From Ruminococcus_G sp963594675 (GTDB lineage Bacteria > Bacillota > Clostridia > Lachnospirales > Lachnospiraceae), in assembly GCA_963594675.1 (NCBI GenBank), contig CAVBGA010000193.1, forward strand, positions 29,965-93,964: a stretch of 64,000 nucleotides of DNA. The letters run 5' to 3'. The position numbers and the translations under genes were made by a program. A model generated the notes under the pieces. The model worked only from the letters and a program-made list of their open reading frames with translations. It made no database searches and was not told the DNA's origin. Positions 1 through 10,000 of the stretch are shown here, piece by piece; positions within the stretch are counted from its first letter, which is position 1; each line of letters starts with the position of its first letter.

Positions 1-409
1 GGGTCGTAATGTAATAAGGCAGATTCGCTACGATTTTAGCCGGTTTTCCCTGATTCTTCTCTTCCAGCAGCTTTGTTAAATCCACCTTTAAGATGTCTTC
101 ATTGATCACTGTTACATTGTCAAAACCCTGCAAGGTATCCTCTAGGATAGGAAGTAAGCTTTTATCAATCTCTACCGCACAAACCTCCCTTGCAGCGCAG
201 GAAAGATATTGGGTCATGGTTCCAATACCTGGACCGATTTCGATCACAAAATCATCCGGTCCAATGTCTGCCGCCGCAATAATTTTATCAAGGACATGGG
301 TATCGATCAAAAAGTTCTGCCCAAACTTTTTTTGAAATACAAAATCATATTTTTTTAATACTGCAATGGTTTCCTTGGGATCCCCCAAAAAAGGCATGTT
401 TTTACTCAT
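1..409 (-). CDS. rsmA: 16S rRNA adenine dimethyltransferase RsmA (KsgA), 5' part, cut by window edge
   Basis: N-terminal about 136 residues of the SAM-dependent enzyme that dimethylates two adjacent adenines near the 3' end of 16S rRNA. Seen here: the family signature KKFGQNFLID near residue 27, then the SAM-binding motif EIGPGIGTMTQYL and the acidic VEID after it, and NLPYYITT at the edge, which is the catalytic NLPY motif. The ATG shares one base with the TAA stop of the upstream acidic AAA+ gene (TAATG), so translation of the two is probably coupled; an AAGGA lies inside the end of the upstream gene. The rest of the gene lies beyond base 1. Confidence 0.95.
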   Translation of the reverse strand, partial: MSKNMPFLGDPKETIAVLKKYDFVFQKKFGQNFLIDTHVLDKIIAAADIGPDDFVIEIGPGIGTMTQYLSCAAREVCAVEIDKSLLPILEDTLQGFDNVTVINEDILKVDLTKLLEEKNQGKPAKIVANLPYYITT

Positions 410-3400
410 TAATTCTTAAAATCCTTCTCACCAATTGTGATTCTTCCATCCTGATCAATTCGACTCATAGGAACTTTTTTTCCTAATTTTCCTTTATGCA
501 CCTTCAAAATCGCCTCATCCACCAAAATTCCTACATCCGCAATGGTCAAGGCATCCGTTTTTTCCTGTCCCTCACTGATTTTTGTATAAAGAGCAAGAAT
601 TCCCATCTGATTGAATGAGTATCCTTTCTCCATGGCATAAATCTTGGCAAAGGCAACCAACTCATCATTTGTCAACACAGGAATAGAGATTGCCGAATCA
701 ATTTTTGCGGCAAATTCCTTATTGCATCCTAAAAGCTGTCTCATTTGTGGCGCATCATCTTCCAAGAAGAGCACGAGGCCATCTGTTCTAAAGCTCATGG
801 CATCAGACAATTTCTGTACCGTCTCCCCAGTCATTGCCCCAGCATTCTCAATAACCAGAAATCCTCCAGACATCAAACTAACTACCTTAGCGGGATCCTT
901 GCTATTCATAGCAGCACCATCCACCTTAGCCATTTTTACGGCTTCAAGCCCCATACCACTAGCAATAGCATTGATCAGACAATTGATCATCTTGGACTTG
1001 CCACTTCCGCTGCGGCCCATTACCGCAACATTTCCCCTACGGGAGGTCTTATCCCCCATATAGCGATAAACATTGTTCATGGCATTTAAAAGTCGCTGAT
1101 CCATACCTGGAATAATAGAAAAATAACTGAAAATTTTGATTTGTTCTTCTGTCAGTTTCTCCTGCTGGAAAACATCAGAAGAAAGCTCAGAGCTATCATT
1201 TTGCACCAGACCCTCTGTCGGATCTTCCACAATAATGGTATTTCCCAGGTTTTCCTGACTCTCGTTTCCGTCAGCTACTACTTCTTTTTCGGTACTTTCA
1301 CTTTCGTCAACTGTCGCTACTTCTTCAACGTTTTCCCTTTCATCAACTGCCGCTGCTTCTTCAAGCTTTTCACTTTCATCAACTGCCGCTGCTTTTTCAA
1401 CGTTTTCATTTTTGTCAACTGCCGCTGCTTCTTCAGAGCTTTCAGCCTCAGAAATCTCCGTATTTTCTTCTACAGCTTCGAAATCTTTATCAATATCTTC
1501 ATCTAAGAGAGCATTATCAGAAAAGATTTGGTCAAATATAGACACTTCTGCCAAAGCCTCTGCCAAAATCATGCCCTCAGCAGATAATTCTATTTCCTCA
1601 TCTTCTGCTTCTTGAGGAATTTCAGAAATCTCTTCCTCTACTTCATCTGCTGCCGCAATAAGCATACGCAATTCAGCAGATAAGTCTTCGAGTTCACTTT
1701 TCTCATCTGCCTTATCTGATGTTTCGGCTTCTACTACTTCAATTTCCGATGCATCGGCTTCTGACTCTTCATCTTCTGGGGCTTCGTCTCCTACCTCTTC
1801 AGACTCCGGTGCCTCATCTTCTGATGCTTCTACTTTCACCTCTTCAGGCTCCGGTGTCTCAGCTTCTGATGCTTCAGACTCTAGCACTTCACTTTCCGCT
1901 TCTCTTCTTTCCTCGTCCTCAGAAGATTTCTCATTAACTTCAGGTAGCACAATTACCGTGTCAGATTCTTCCGCACTTTCTATCTCCTGCGAATAGTCCA
2001 GTTCCACATCTGACAAAACATTTCCCATAGCTTCATATTCCGCCAAATCAAAGTCTTCCGCTATTTCTTCAATAATTTCTTCATCTTCCTGTACTTCTTC
2101 AGAAATCTCTTCTGCTTCGGTTGGCTCCTGGTTAGTCTCTTCTACTTCTGCTATTTCTTCTTCTGCTGCTTCGCCCTCTTCGACAGCTCCTTGGACAAGT
2201 TCTTCCGTCTCAGATATCTCGTCCTCAGCGTCCATCTCTTCAGCCGACTCTTGGACAGTTTCTTCTGTTTCTTCTGGCTCCGCTATTTCTTTCTCAGCTT
2301 CAAGCTCTTCAATTGGCTCTTGAACAGTCTCTTCCGCCTCCGGTATTATTTCTTCCTGGATTATCTCTTCGTCAATTTCCTCATTCTCCGCTGCTTCAGC
2401 AATTTCAGACTCAGAAATCACATCTGAAACATCCTGCAACTCTGCTTCACTTTCCGAAACCACACCAGAACTATCCAGATCTTCTGCTGTCTCTAATCCT
2501 TCCGCAGTCTTCGAATTCTCTGTCGTCTCCGAATCCTCCAGCTTTTCTGGCTCCATGGCCTTGGAAAAAAAGTTTTTTAGCCAGCCACCAAAACCTTTTT
2601 TCTTAGGTTGTTCTTCCTTTTCTGTGGTTTCTACAATCTCAACAGCTTCTACTTCACCTGTCGCCACAGCGTCAGACTTTGTTTCTGTTGCTTCCGCTTC
2701 CGCTGCTTCTGACTCGTCCTCTACTGTATCCGCTTCCACTTCTTCCGCTTCTGCTGCTTCGGACTCGTCCTCTGTTACTTCCACTTCTTCCGTTTCTGCT
2801 GCTTCGGGCTCTTCCTCTGTTACTTCCACTTCTTCCGTTTCTGCTGCTTCGGACTCGTCCTCTGCTTCTTCCGCTTCTACAACTTCGGGCTCTTCCTCTG
2901 CTTCTTCCGCTTCCGCTGCTTCGGACTCGTCCTCTGCAACTTCAGGCTCCTCCACCAGCTCAGATTCGTCTCCAAAAAGAAGTTTATTGGCATCTTCATG
3001 CTCTTTTTCTACAACACCCAGAGCTTCCTCTGCCTGACTTTGAATTGTCTCATTCACTTTATCTTTTGCAAGAATTTCCTGCATAAGATCATTTGCCGTG
3101 CGTTCCAGCAATTCCTGAATCCGACCGGCATCATGCTCATTCAGAGTGTTCTGCTCTGCCTTTTCTTTTTCCTTACGCTCATTTTCCACAGCAATTCTCA
3201 ATTTATCCAATTCCTGTGTATGATAAACGGAATTGTGCTTAAAATTCTCCGGCTCTAATTTCCGTACAACATCAAAATCATAGGCCGTCTCATCAACCAC
3301 TTCCGCTTGCGGCTCCTCATGTTCTGAAAAAGTCGAGAGCAAATCATTGTCCTGTTTATTCTTGGTAAATCCGGAAAAAACGTCCTTAAAACTAGAAGCC

Positions 3401-4347
3401 AGTTTTTCCCTTAGCAAGCTGGTTTCACTAAATAATGACGTATTTTCGGAATCTTCTCGATCATATTCCTCATCAATATGTATTTTCAGCAGATCATCTG
3501 CATCCTGTTTGTCTTCGTCATCAGCATAAAGGAATTCATAATTTTCTTCATGTGCTTCCATGGGTTTTGCTGATGCTTCTGCCGCTTTTTTAGCTAACTC
3601 AGCATCTCTTTGAATCGCAGCATCCGCCTGATCCAGCTTTTGAAGCACTTTCTCATTTTCTCGCACACTAACAGAGGGAACTGACTTAATCACTTCCGAA
3701 TACTCAGCACCCTTTCTAAATTTTGCTATATCTTCCGGAGTGAGGAATTCCATATGGGACTTTAATTCTCTCGCTTTACTTATATAACGTCCTTCACTAA
3801 ACCAGAGAATCATGTCATCACAAGTCTCAATACACTTATCTATCATTCCTGCTTTTCCATAAAGCAGGGCAAGTTCATAGGCCCATCGCTCTGTAAACTC
3901 TCTTCTGCGATAGTCTTCCAATATTGCAATCTGGTCTAAAATTGGAGCATCCTTCGCTCTGAAAATTTTGTATTTTAATATATATTGAGAATTATCGTTT
4001 GATGCTGCCTGAATATATTCACTGAAATAATGAACCGCTTCATCAATATCTCCCAGTTTTAAAGAGATTTCTACCAAACGGTAAAGTATTGTCTTTCCTA
4101 TAGATGAATGCCGGTAGGCCTGCAAAAGTATATTTTTGCTCTCCTCCAACATATCATTCATTTCAAAAATATCAGCGACCATGCACAGGGTATTTACACT
4201 TTTTACACGTCGCCAATCTATTGTCTCAACAAGATCAAGAGCTCCCTCGTAATCCTGACTATTGAGCATTTCTTTTATCTGATCAAGTTTTGCTTTATAC
4301 TCCACGTTATCCAACGCACTTTCACTCCTTGCTGTAATCGGAGACAT
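409..4347 (-). CDS. Large acidic protein: N-terminal TPR-like region, disordered Glu-rich middle, C-terminal AAA+ ATPase
   Basis: A 1312-residue protein I cannot assign to a named family. Residues about 15-200 look like TPR-type helical repeats. About 280-1000 is extremely acidic low-complexity sequence (runs of EE/AE/SE). The last 260 residues form a P-loop ATPase with Walker A GRSGSGKS (about 1111-1118), a Walker-B-like GGFLVIEN and a LFLEDD strand, resembling CbxX/SpoVK-type AAA+ domains. A short basic KKKGFGGWLKNFFSK patch interrupts the acidic part and could touch a membrane. It overlaps rsmA by one base. Start is uncertain: the ATG used has almost no ribosome site and lies about 9 bases from the predicted transcription start, whereas an in-frame TTG at 4314 has AAGGAG ten bases upstream. 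Confidence 0.8.
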   Translation of the reverse strand: MSPITARSESALDNVEYKAKLDQIKEMLNSQDYEGALDLVETIDWRRVKSVNTLCMVADIFEMNDMLEESKNILLQAYRHSSIGKTILYRLVEISLKLGDIDEAVHYFSEYIQAASNDNSQYILKYKIFRAKDAPILDQIAILEDYRRREFTERWAYELALLYGKAGMIDKCIETCDDMILWFSEGRYISKARELKSHMEFLTPEDIAKFRKGAEYSEVIKSVPSVSVRENEKVLQKLDQADAAIQRDAELAKKAAEASAKPMEAHEENYEFLYADDEDKQDADDLLKIHIDEEYDREDSENTSLFSETSLLREKLASSFKDVFSGFTKNKQDNDLLSTFSEHEEPQAEVVDETAYDFDVVRKLEPENFKHNSVYHTQELDKLRIAVENERKEKEKAEQNTLNEHDAGRIQELLERTANDLMQEILAKDKVNETIQSQAEEALGVVEKEHEDANKLLFGDESELVEEPEVAEDESEAAEAEEAEEEPEVVEAEEAEDESEAAETEEVEVTEEEPEAAETEEVEVTEDESEAAEAEEVEADTVEDESEAAEAEATETKSDAVATGEVEAVEIVETTEKEEQPKKKGFGGWLKNFFSKAMEPEKLEDSETTENSKTAEGLETAEDLDSSGVVSESEAELQDVSDVISESEIAEAAENEEIDEEIIQEEIIPEAEETVQEPIEELEAEKEIAEPEETEETVQESAEEMDAEDEISETEELVQGAVEEGEAAEEEIAEVEETNQEPTEAEEISEEVQEDEEIIEEIAEDFDLAEYEAMGNVLSDVELDYSQEIESAEESDTVIVLPEVNEKSSEDEERREAESEVLESEASEAETPEPEEVKVEASEDEAPESEEVGDEAPEDEESEADASEIEVVEAETSDKADEKSELEDLSAELRMLIAAADEVEEEISEIPQEAEDEEIELSAEGMILAEALAEVSIFDQIFSDNALLDEDIDKDFEAVEENTEISEAESSEEAAAVDKNENVEKAAAVDESEKLEEAAAVDERENVEEVATVDESESTEKEVVADGNESQENLGNTIIVEDPTEGLVQNDSSELSSDVFQQEKLTEEQIKIFSYFSIIPGMDQRLLNAMNNVYRYMGDKTSRRGNVAVMGRSGSGKSKMINCLINAIASGMGLEAVKMAKVDGAAMNSKDPAKVVSLMSGGFLVIENAGAMTGETVQKLSDAMSFRTDGLVLFLEDDAPQMRQLLGCNKEFAAKIDSAISIPVLTNDELVAFAKIYAMEKGYSFNQMGILALYTKISEGQEKTDALTIADVGILVDEAILKVHKGKLGKKVPMSRIDQDGRITIGEKDFKN
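1285..1428 (-). repeat. Four in-frame 36-bp units encoding a 12-residue acidic repeat
   Basis: Within the acidic AAA+ gene, four consecutive units encode variants of AAAVDESEKLEE (for example AAAVDKNENVEK, AAAVDERENVEE, VATVDESESTEK). The unit length is 36 bp, so gain or loss of a unit keeps the frame. Confidence 0.7.
2696..2952 (-). repeat. Imperfect in-frame Glu/Ala repeats in the acidic protein
   Basis: Degenerate tandem units encoding variants of EDESEAAEAEE and ETEEVEVTEE. At DNA level the plus strand repeats blocks such as GCTTCGGACTCGTCCTCTG. This is low-complexity coding sequence, likely intrinsically disordered and prone to length variation. Confidence 0.6.
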
Positions 4348-4362
4348 TTCCGGACTGTATCA

Positions 4363-4392
4363 AGTGTATCATACCGACTCTTGCTCTGTCAA
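4363..4392 (-). promoter_or_regulatory. Sigma-A-type promoter for the acidic AAA+ gene and rsmA
   Basis: TTGACA (4387-4392) and TACACT (4363-4368) separated by 18 bases, with a TG two bases before the -10. The predicted start of transcription is near 4356, which would leave the ATG at 4347 nearly leaderless and favours the TTG at 4314. Confidence 0.6.
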
Positions 4393-4400
4393 AAAATTCT

Positions 4401-4454
4401 TTAAAAGATAAGACCCGCAAAAGAAAGACGATTTAGCAGTCCTTCCTGCGGGCC
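4401..4454 (-). terminator. Likely terminator of glgP
   Basis: On the minus strand CCCGCAGGAAGGAC folds against GTCTTTCTTTTGCGGG, followed by TCTTATCTTTT. It lies about 65 bases after the glgP stop. A second short hairpin (TCCTATA/TATAGGA) sits between them. Confidence 0.55.
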
Positions 4455-4518
4455 TTACAAGATAGGGAATCCTATATGAAATATAGGAAAGTCCATCTCT
4501 AAAAGTCAAACATTCTTA

Positions 4519-6972
4519 TTATTTCTTAATGACAACTTTGTCCAAATGCCAAATCTCATCAACATACTGCTGAATGGTTCTGTCGGATGTGAACTTGCCG
4601 GCACTTGCCATGTTCAACATAGCCATCTTTGCCCAGCCCTTCTCATCCTTATAAGCCTCTTCCACTCTCTTTTGTGCCTCTGCATAGGATTTGAAATCAG
4701 CAAGGATAAAGTAGGTGTCCGGTCTATCACTACAATTGGTATTCAGCAGTGAATCATAGATATCTCTAAAGAGCTCTGTGTCACTGGAGAAGGTTCCATT
4801 AATCAAGCTCATAAGGACACGGCGGATATCCTGATCTACATTGAAGTAGTAGCAAGGATCATAACCACCATTCTGTTCGTAGTTAATAACTTCATCAGCA
4901 GAAAGTCCGAAGATAAAAGCATTCTCCTCGCCAACTTCCTCTACGATCTCTACATTTGCACCATCCATGGTTCCCAGAGTAGGAGCACCATTCAGCATGA
5001 ATTTCATGTTACCTGTACCGGAAGCCTCTTTGCTGGCTGTAGAAATCTGCTCGGATACATCTGCTGCTGCAAAGATCATCTCTGCATTGCTGACACGATA
5101 ATCTTCGATAAATACCACTTTGATCTTACCTTTAATGGAAGCGTCATTGTTGATGACATCTGCCACAGAGTTGATCAATTTGATGGTAAGTTTTGCGCGA
5201 TGATATCCAGCTGCAGCCTTTGCACCAAAGATAAAGGTTCTTGGATAGAATTCCATCTCCGGATGATCTTTGATGGTCAGATAGAGATGAATCACATGAA
5301 GAATATTCAGCAGCTGACGTTTATACTCATGAAGTCTCTTAACCTGTACATCAAAGATAGATCTGGGATCCACTTCAATGCCATTGTGCTCCAGAATGTA
5401 CTTAGCCAGACGTACTTTATTCTGGTATTTGATATTCATGAATTCCTGCTGTGCCTTCTTATCATCTACATAGACTTTCATCTTGGAAATCTGCTTCAGG
5501 TCTGTAATCCACTCGTCACCGATATGATCTGTTACCCAAGAAGCCAGAAGCTGATTGCCGTGAAGCATGAAACGTCTCTGAGTGATTCCGTTGGTCTTGT
5601 TATTGAATTTCTCCGGCATCATCTCATAGAAATCTTTCAATTCCTGTTTTTCAAGAATCTCTGTATGCAGTCTTGCAACACCATTTACAGAATAGCCACC
5701 AACGATAGCCATATGGGCCATCTTGATCTGTCCATCATAGATGATTGCCATCTTTCTAACTTTTTCCTGATCTCCCGGATATTTCTCATTGATCTCAATG
5801 AGGAAACGACGGTTGATTTCTTCAATGATCTGATATACACGGGGAAGCAGTCTTGAGAAGAGCTCGATAGGCCATTTCTCCAGAGCCTCTGCCATAATGG
5901 TATGGTTGGTATATGCACAGGTTTTCTTTGTGATCTCCCATGCCTCATCCCACTCCAATTTATCCTCATCAATAAGGATTCTCATAAGCTCTGCGACAGT
6001 AACTGTCGGATGAGTATCATTCAGCTGGAAGGTTACCTTCTCATACAGTTTGTGAATGTCTTTATGTCTCTTTCTATATTTATCAAGAGCTGTCTGGATG
6101 CTGGCAGATACGAAGAAATACTGCTGTTTCAGACGAAGTTCTTTTCCTGCATAATGGTTATCATTAGGATAAAGAACCTCAACGATATTCTTTGCCAGAT
6201 TCTCCTGCTCAACTGCTTTTCTGTAATCACCCTTGTCAAAAGAGGAAAGCTGGAAGTTGTTGATTGCTTCTGCATCCCAGATTCTCAAAGTATTTACAAT
6301 ATGATTATTGTATCCAACGATAGGCATATCGTAAGGAACTGCCATTACAGATTGATATCCTTCCTGGACAAAATCATTTCTTCCTGTCTCAGGATTGTAA
6401 TCTACACGTACATAGCCACCGAATTTGATCTCTTTTGCATATTCCGGACGACGAATTTCAAATGGATTGCCATGCTCCAGCCAGTTATCCGGCACTTCCA
6501 CCTGATAACCATCCTGAATCTGCTGTTTGAACATACCATAGCGATAACGAATACCACATCCATAAGCACGATAGCCCAGTGTTGCCAGAGAATCAAGGAA
6601 ACATGCAGCCAGTCTTCCCAGACCACCATTACCAAGGGCTGCATCCGGCTCCTGGTCCTCAATAACATTCAGGTCAAATCCCATCTCATCCAGAGCTTCC
6701 TTTACTTCCTGATATGCTGTCATATTGATCAGGTTATTGCCCAGGGCACGACCCATCAAAAACTCCATGGACATATAATAAACAGTCTTAGGGTCTTCTT
6801 TTTTAAAAGTCTCCTGGGAAAGAAGCCAATCATCAATAATGGCATCCTTTACAGCATAGGATACTGCCTGAAAAATCTGCTGATTGTCAGCTTCCTCAAG
6901 GGTTTTTCTAAACAGTGTCTTTACATTGTCTTTTACATCCTGTTTGAACTTCTTCTTGTCAAATCGGCTCAT
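4519..6972 (-). CDS. glgP: Glycogen/alpha-glucan phosphorylase
   Basis: Phosphorolyses alpha-1,4-glucans to glucose-1-phosphate in the cytoplasm, feeding stored or imported glucan into glycolysis. The 817-residue length is normal for the PLP-dependent glycosyltransferase family 35. Visible family blocks: EDQEPDAALGNGGLGRLAACF near residue 85, QLNDTHPTVTVAELMR in the middle, VQVKRLHEYKRQLLN, and the PLP-lysine region EASGTGNMKFMLNGA with GTMDGANVEI after it. Start chosen from AAGGAGG six bases before the ATG. It lies between ileS and the acidic AAA+ gene on the same strand with about 95 bases upstream; a GC-rich inverted repeat there (AATCCGG/CCGGATT) may end the ileS transcript. Confidence 0.97.
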   Translation of the reverse strand: MSRFDKKKFKQDVKDNVKTLFRKTLEEADNQQIFQAVSYAVKDAIIDDWLLSQETFKKEDPKTVYYMSMEFLMGRALGNNLINMTAYQEVKEALDEMGFDLNVIEDQEPDAALGNGGLGRLAACFLDSLATLGYRAYGCGIRYRYGMFKQQIQDGYQVEVPDNWLEHGNPFEIRRPEYAKEIKFGGYVRVDYNPETGRNDFVQEGYQSVMAVPYDMPIVGYNNHIVNTLRIWDAEAINNFQLSSFDKGDYRKAVEQENLAKNIVEVLYPNDNHYAGKELRLKQQYFFVSASIQTALDKYRKRHKDIHKLYEKVTFQLNDTHPTVTVAELMRILIDEDKLEWDEAWEITKKTCAYTNHTIMAEALEKWPIELFSRLLPRVYQIIEEINRRFLIEINEKYPGDQEKVRKMAIIYDGQIKMAHMAIVGGYSVNGVARLHTEILEKQELKDFYEMMPEKFNNKTNGITQRRFMLHGNQLLASWVTDHIGDEWITDLKQISKMKVYVDDKKAQQEFMNIKYQNKVRLAKYILEHNGIEVDPRSIFDVQVKRLHEYKRQLLNILHVIHLYLTIKDHPEMEFYPRTFIFGAKAAAGYHRAKLTIKLINSVADVINNDASIKGKIKVVFIEDYRVSNAEMIFAAADVSEQISTASKEASGTGNMKFMLNGAPTLGTMDGANVEIVEEVGEENAFIFGLSADEVINYEQNGGYDPCYYFNVDQDIRRVLMSLINGTFSSDTELFRDIYDSLLNTNCSDRPDTYFILADFKSYAEAQKRVEEAYKDEKGWAKMAMLNMASAGKFTSDRTIQQYVDEIWHLDKVVIKK

Positions 6973-7068
6973 AAGTTCCTCCTTACAACTACCTTCTTCC
7001 TCTTATTGCCGCAACAATCCGGAACTCTCATATCTACAAGCCCGGATTGCTACAAGTTACCCTATATA

Positions 7069-10000
7069 TCAATCCTTACGAACGCCAAGTGTGACTTTCT
7101 CGGAATTGATGCTCCATTCTTTCTCATATCCCTCTACACTGCCGTAGTTGATATCGAGAGCAAGTACCTCAGATTTGATCTCTTCTTCATGTACTCGCAT
7201 GATGCCTTCGATTACCGTATTATCCTTCATGGAAATATGGATTTTATCCATTACCTCGAAGCCGGCTTCCTTACGCATAGTCTGAATCTTACTGATAATC
7301 TCACGTACAAAGCCTTCCTCGATAAGCTCTGGTGTCAGATTGGTATCCAGAACTACCGTAATATCATTATCCGTCTCAGATACAAATCCATCAGACTGAG
7401 CTGTCTCAATAAGAAGATCTTCTTCTGCCAGGGCTACTTCTTCACCGTTTACATCCAGCTTCAAAGTACCTTCCGCCTTCAATTGAGCCATAGCCTTGCT
7501 GCCATCCAGCTCGGAAAGAGCCTTGCGGATACCGCCTACCAGCTTACCAAACTTAGGTCCAACGGTCTTCAGCTGAGGCTTGAATGTATAGCTGATAAAC
7601 TGAGCTACTTCATCAGTGAAAGCAAGCTCTTTCACATTCAGCTCGTCTTCGATAATTTCTTTATAGTAATCCGGCAGTTCCTTACCAGCTTTGACATACA
7701 TTTTGCCGATAGGCTGACGGTTTTTCACTGCTGCAGCATTTCTGCATGCTCTTCCCAAAACAACGATCTTAAGAAGCTCATCCATATTTGCCTCAAGCTC
7801 TGTATCAATCCATGCTTCATTAGCAACAGGGAAATCACAGAGATGAATACTTTCCTTAGCGGAAGGATCCACGCCACATACCAGATTCTGGTAGATTTCC
7901 TCAGTCATGAAAGGAATCATAGGTGCTGCTACCTTAGATACGGTTACCAGTGCTGTATAAAGAGTCATATAAGCATTAATCTTATCCTGCTCCATGCCCT
8001 TTGCCCAGAAACGCTCTCTGCTTCGTCTTACATACCAATTACTCATATCATCAACGAAATCCTGAAGTGCTCTTGCAGCTTCCGGAATCTTGTAAGCGTC
8101 AAGACTTGTATCCACTGTTTTCACCAGTGAATTCAGCTTAGAAAGCAGCCATTTATCCATAACCGGCAGTTTATCATAATCCAAGCTGTACTTTGTCGGA
8201 TCGAACTGATCGATTTCAGCATAAAGCACATAGAATGCGTAAGTATTCCAAAGAGTTCCCAGGAATTTTCTCTGTCCCTCTGTTACCGCCTTATCATGGA
8301 AACGATTCGGCAGCCAAGGTGCACTATTGGAATAGAAATACCAACGAATAGCATCTGCACCATGCTTCTCCAAAGCATCAAAAGGATTTACGGCATTACC
8401 CTTGCTCTTGGACATTTTCTCGCCATCTTTGTCAAGCACCAGACCCAGAACGATAACATTCTCATAAGCAGGCTTATCAAAAAGAAGGGTAGACTCTGCA
8501 TGCAGAGAGTAGAACCATCCTCTTGTCTGATCCACTGCCTCAGAAATAAACTGAGCTGGGAACTGTTTCTCGAAAAGCTCTTTATTTTCAAATGGATAGT
8601 GCAACTGAGCGTAAGGCATTGCTCCTGAATCAAACCAGCAGTCAATTACCTCCGGTACTCTCTTCATAGTACCGCCGCATTCGCACTTAATTGTGTAATT
8701 ATCAACATAAGGTCTGTGCAGCTCTGTATTTGCTGCTTCGGGATCGCCAGTCAGCTCTGCCAGCTCTGCCTTACTTCCCACACTGAGCTGTTTTCCGCAG
8801 TCTGGGCACTCCCAGATGTTCAGAGGAGTTCCCCAGTATCTATTTCTGGAAATACCCCAATCCTGAATATTCTCCAGCCAGTTACCGAAACGTCCCTCTC
8901 CAATATTGGAAGGAATCCAGTGAATCTTTTTATTATTTTCAACAAGTTTATCCTTAACCGCTGTCATCTTAATGAACCAGGACTCTCTTGCGAAATAGAT
9001 CAGCGGAGTATCGCATCTCCAGCAATGAGGATAATCATGCTCAAACTTAGGTGCATCAAAGAGAAGTCCTCTTGCATCCAGTTCCTTAAGAACCTCAGGA
9101 TCTGCACTGATGGCACCAGCCTCCATCTCCTTTTTGGTAGGTTTACATCTCATACCAGCGAAAGGAGTCTCCTCCTTCATAACACCATGATCATCTACCA
9201 TCTGTACAAAAGGAGCGTCATATTTTCTGCCGACACGGTTATCGTCCTCACCAAATGCTGGAGCAATGTGAACGATACCGGTACCATCGGTCATAGTTAC
9301 ATAGTTATCTGCATATACGAAAAATGCTTTTTTATGCTGTTTCTCTACAGCATCTGCTGCACACTGATAGAGAGGCACATATTCTTTATATTCCAGATCC
9401 TTACCTGTCATGGTTTCAAGGATCTCATAAGCCTCCTGGCCTTCCTCTTTTGCAAGAGAACCAAGAACATTATCTAACAATGCCTTTGCCATATAATAGG
9501 TGTATCCGTCAGCAGCCTTTACCTTGGCATAAGTCTCATCCGGATTGACGCAAAGTGCGATATTAGAAGGCAAAGTCCAAGGTGTAGTTGTCCATGCCAA
9601 GAAATAAGCATCCTCGTCTTTCACCTTAAAACGAACAACAGCAGATCTCTCTTTCAGAGTCTTGTAACCCTGCGCTACCTCATGAGAGGAAAGAGGAGTT
9701 CCACAAGAAGGACAATAAGGAACAACTTTAAATCCTTTGTAAAGAAGACCCTTATCCCAAATCTGCTTCAGCGCCCACCACTCAGACTCAATAAAGTCAT
9801 CGTAATAAGTAACATAAGGATGGTCCATATCAGCCCAGAAACCTACAGTGTCAGAGAAATCCTCCCACATTCCTTTGTAAGTCCATACACTCTCTTTGCA
9901 TTTTTTGATGAAAGGCTCAATACCATAAGCCTCAATCTCATCTTTTCCCTCAATACCAATCTCTTTCTCAACTTCAAGCTCTACTGGAAGGCCGTGGGTA

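Noticed and set aside
2555..3037. Ser/Ala-rich frame on the plus strand inside the acidic gene
   Set aside because: It is the complement of Glu/Ala repeat codons, with no ribosome site.
5902..8130. Long open frame (742 codons) on the plus strand opposite glgP and ileS
   Set aside because: Its translation has no family pattern and spans two well-supported genes on the other strand; it is a codon-bias shadow.
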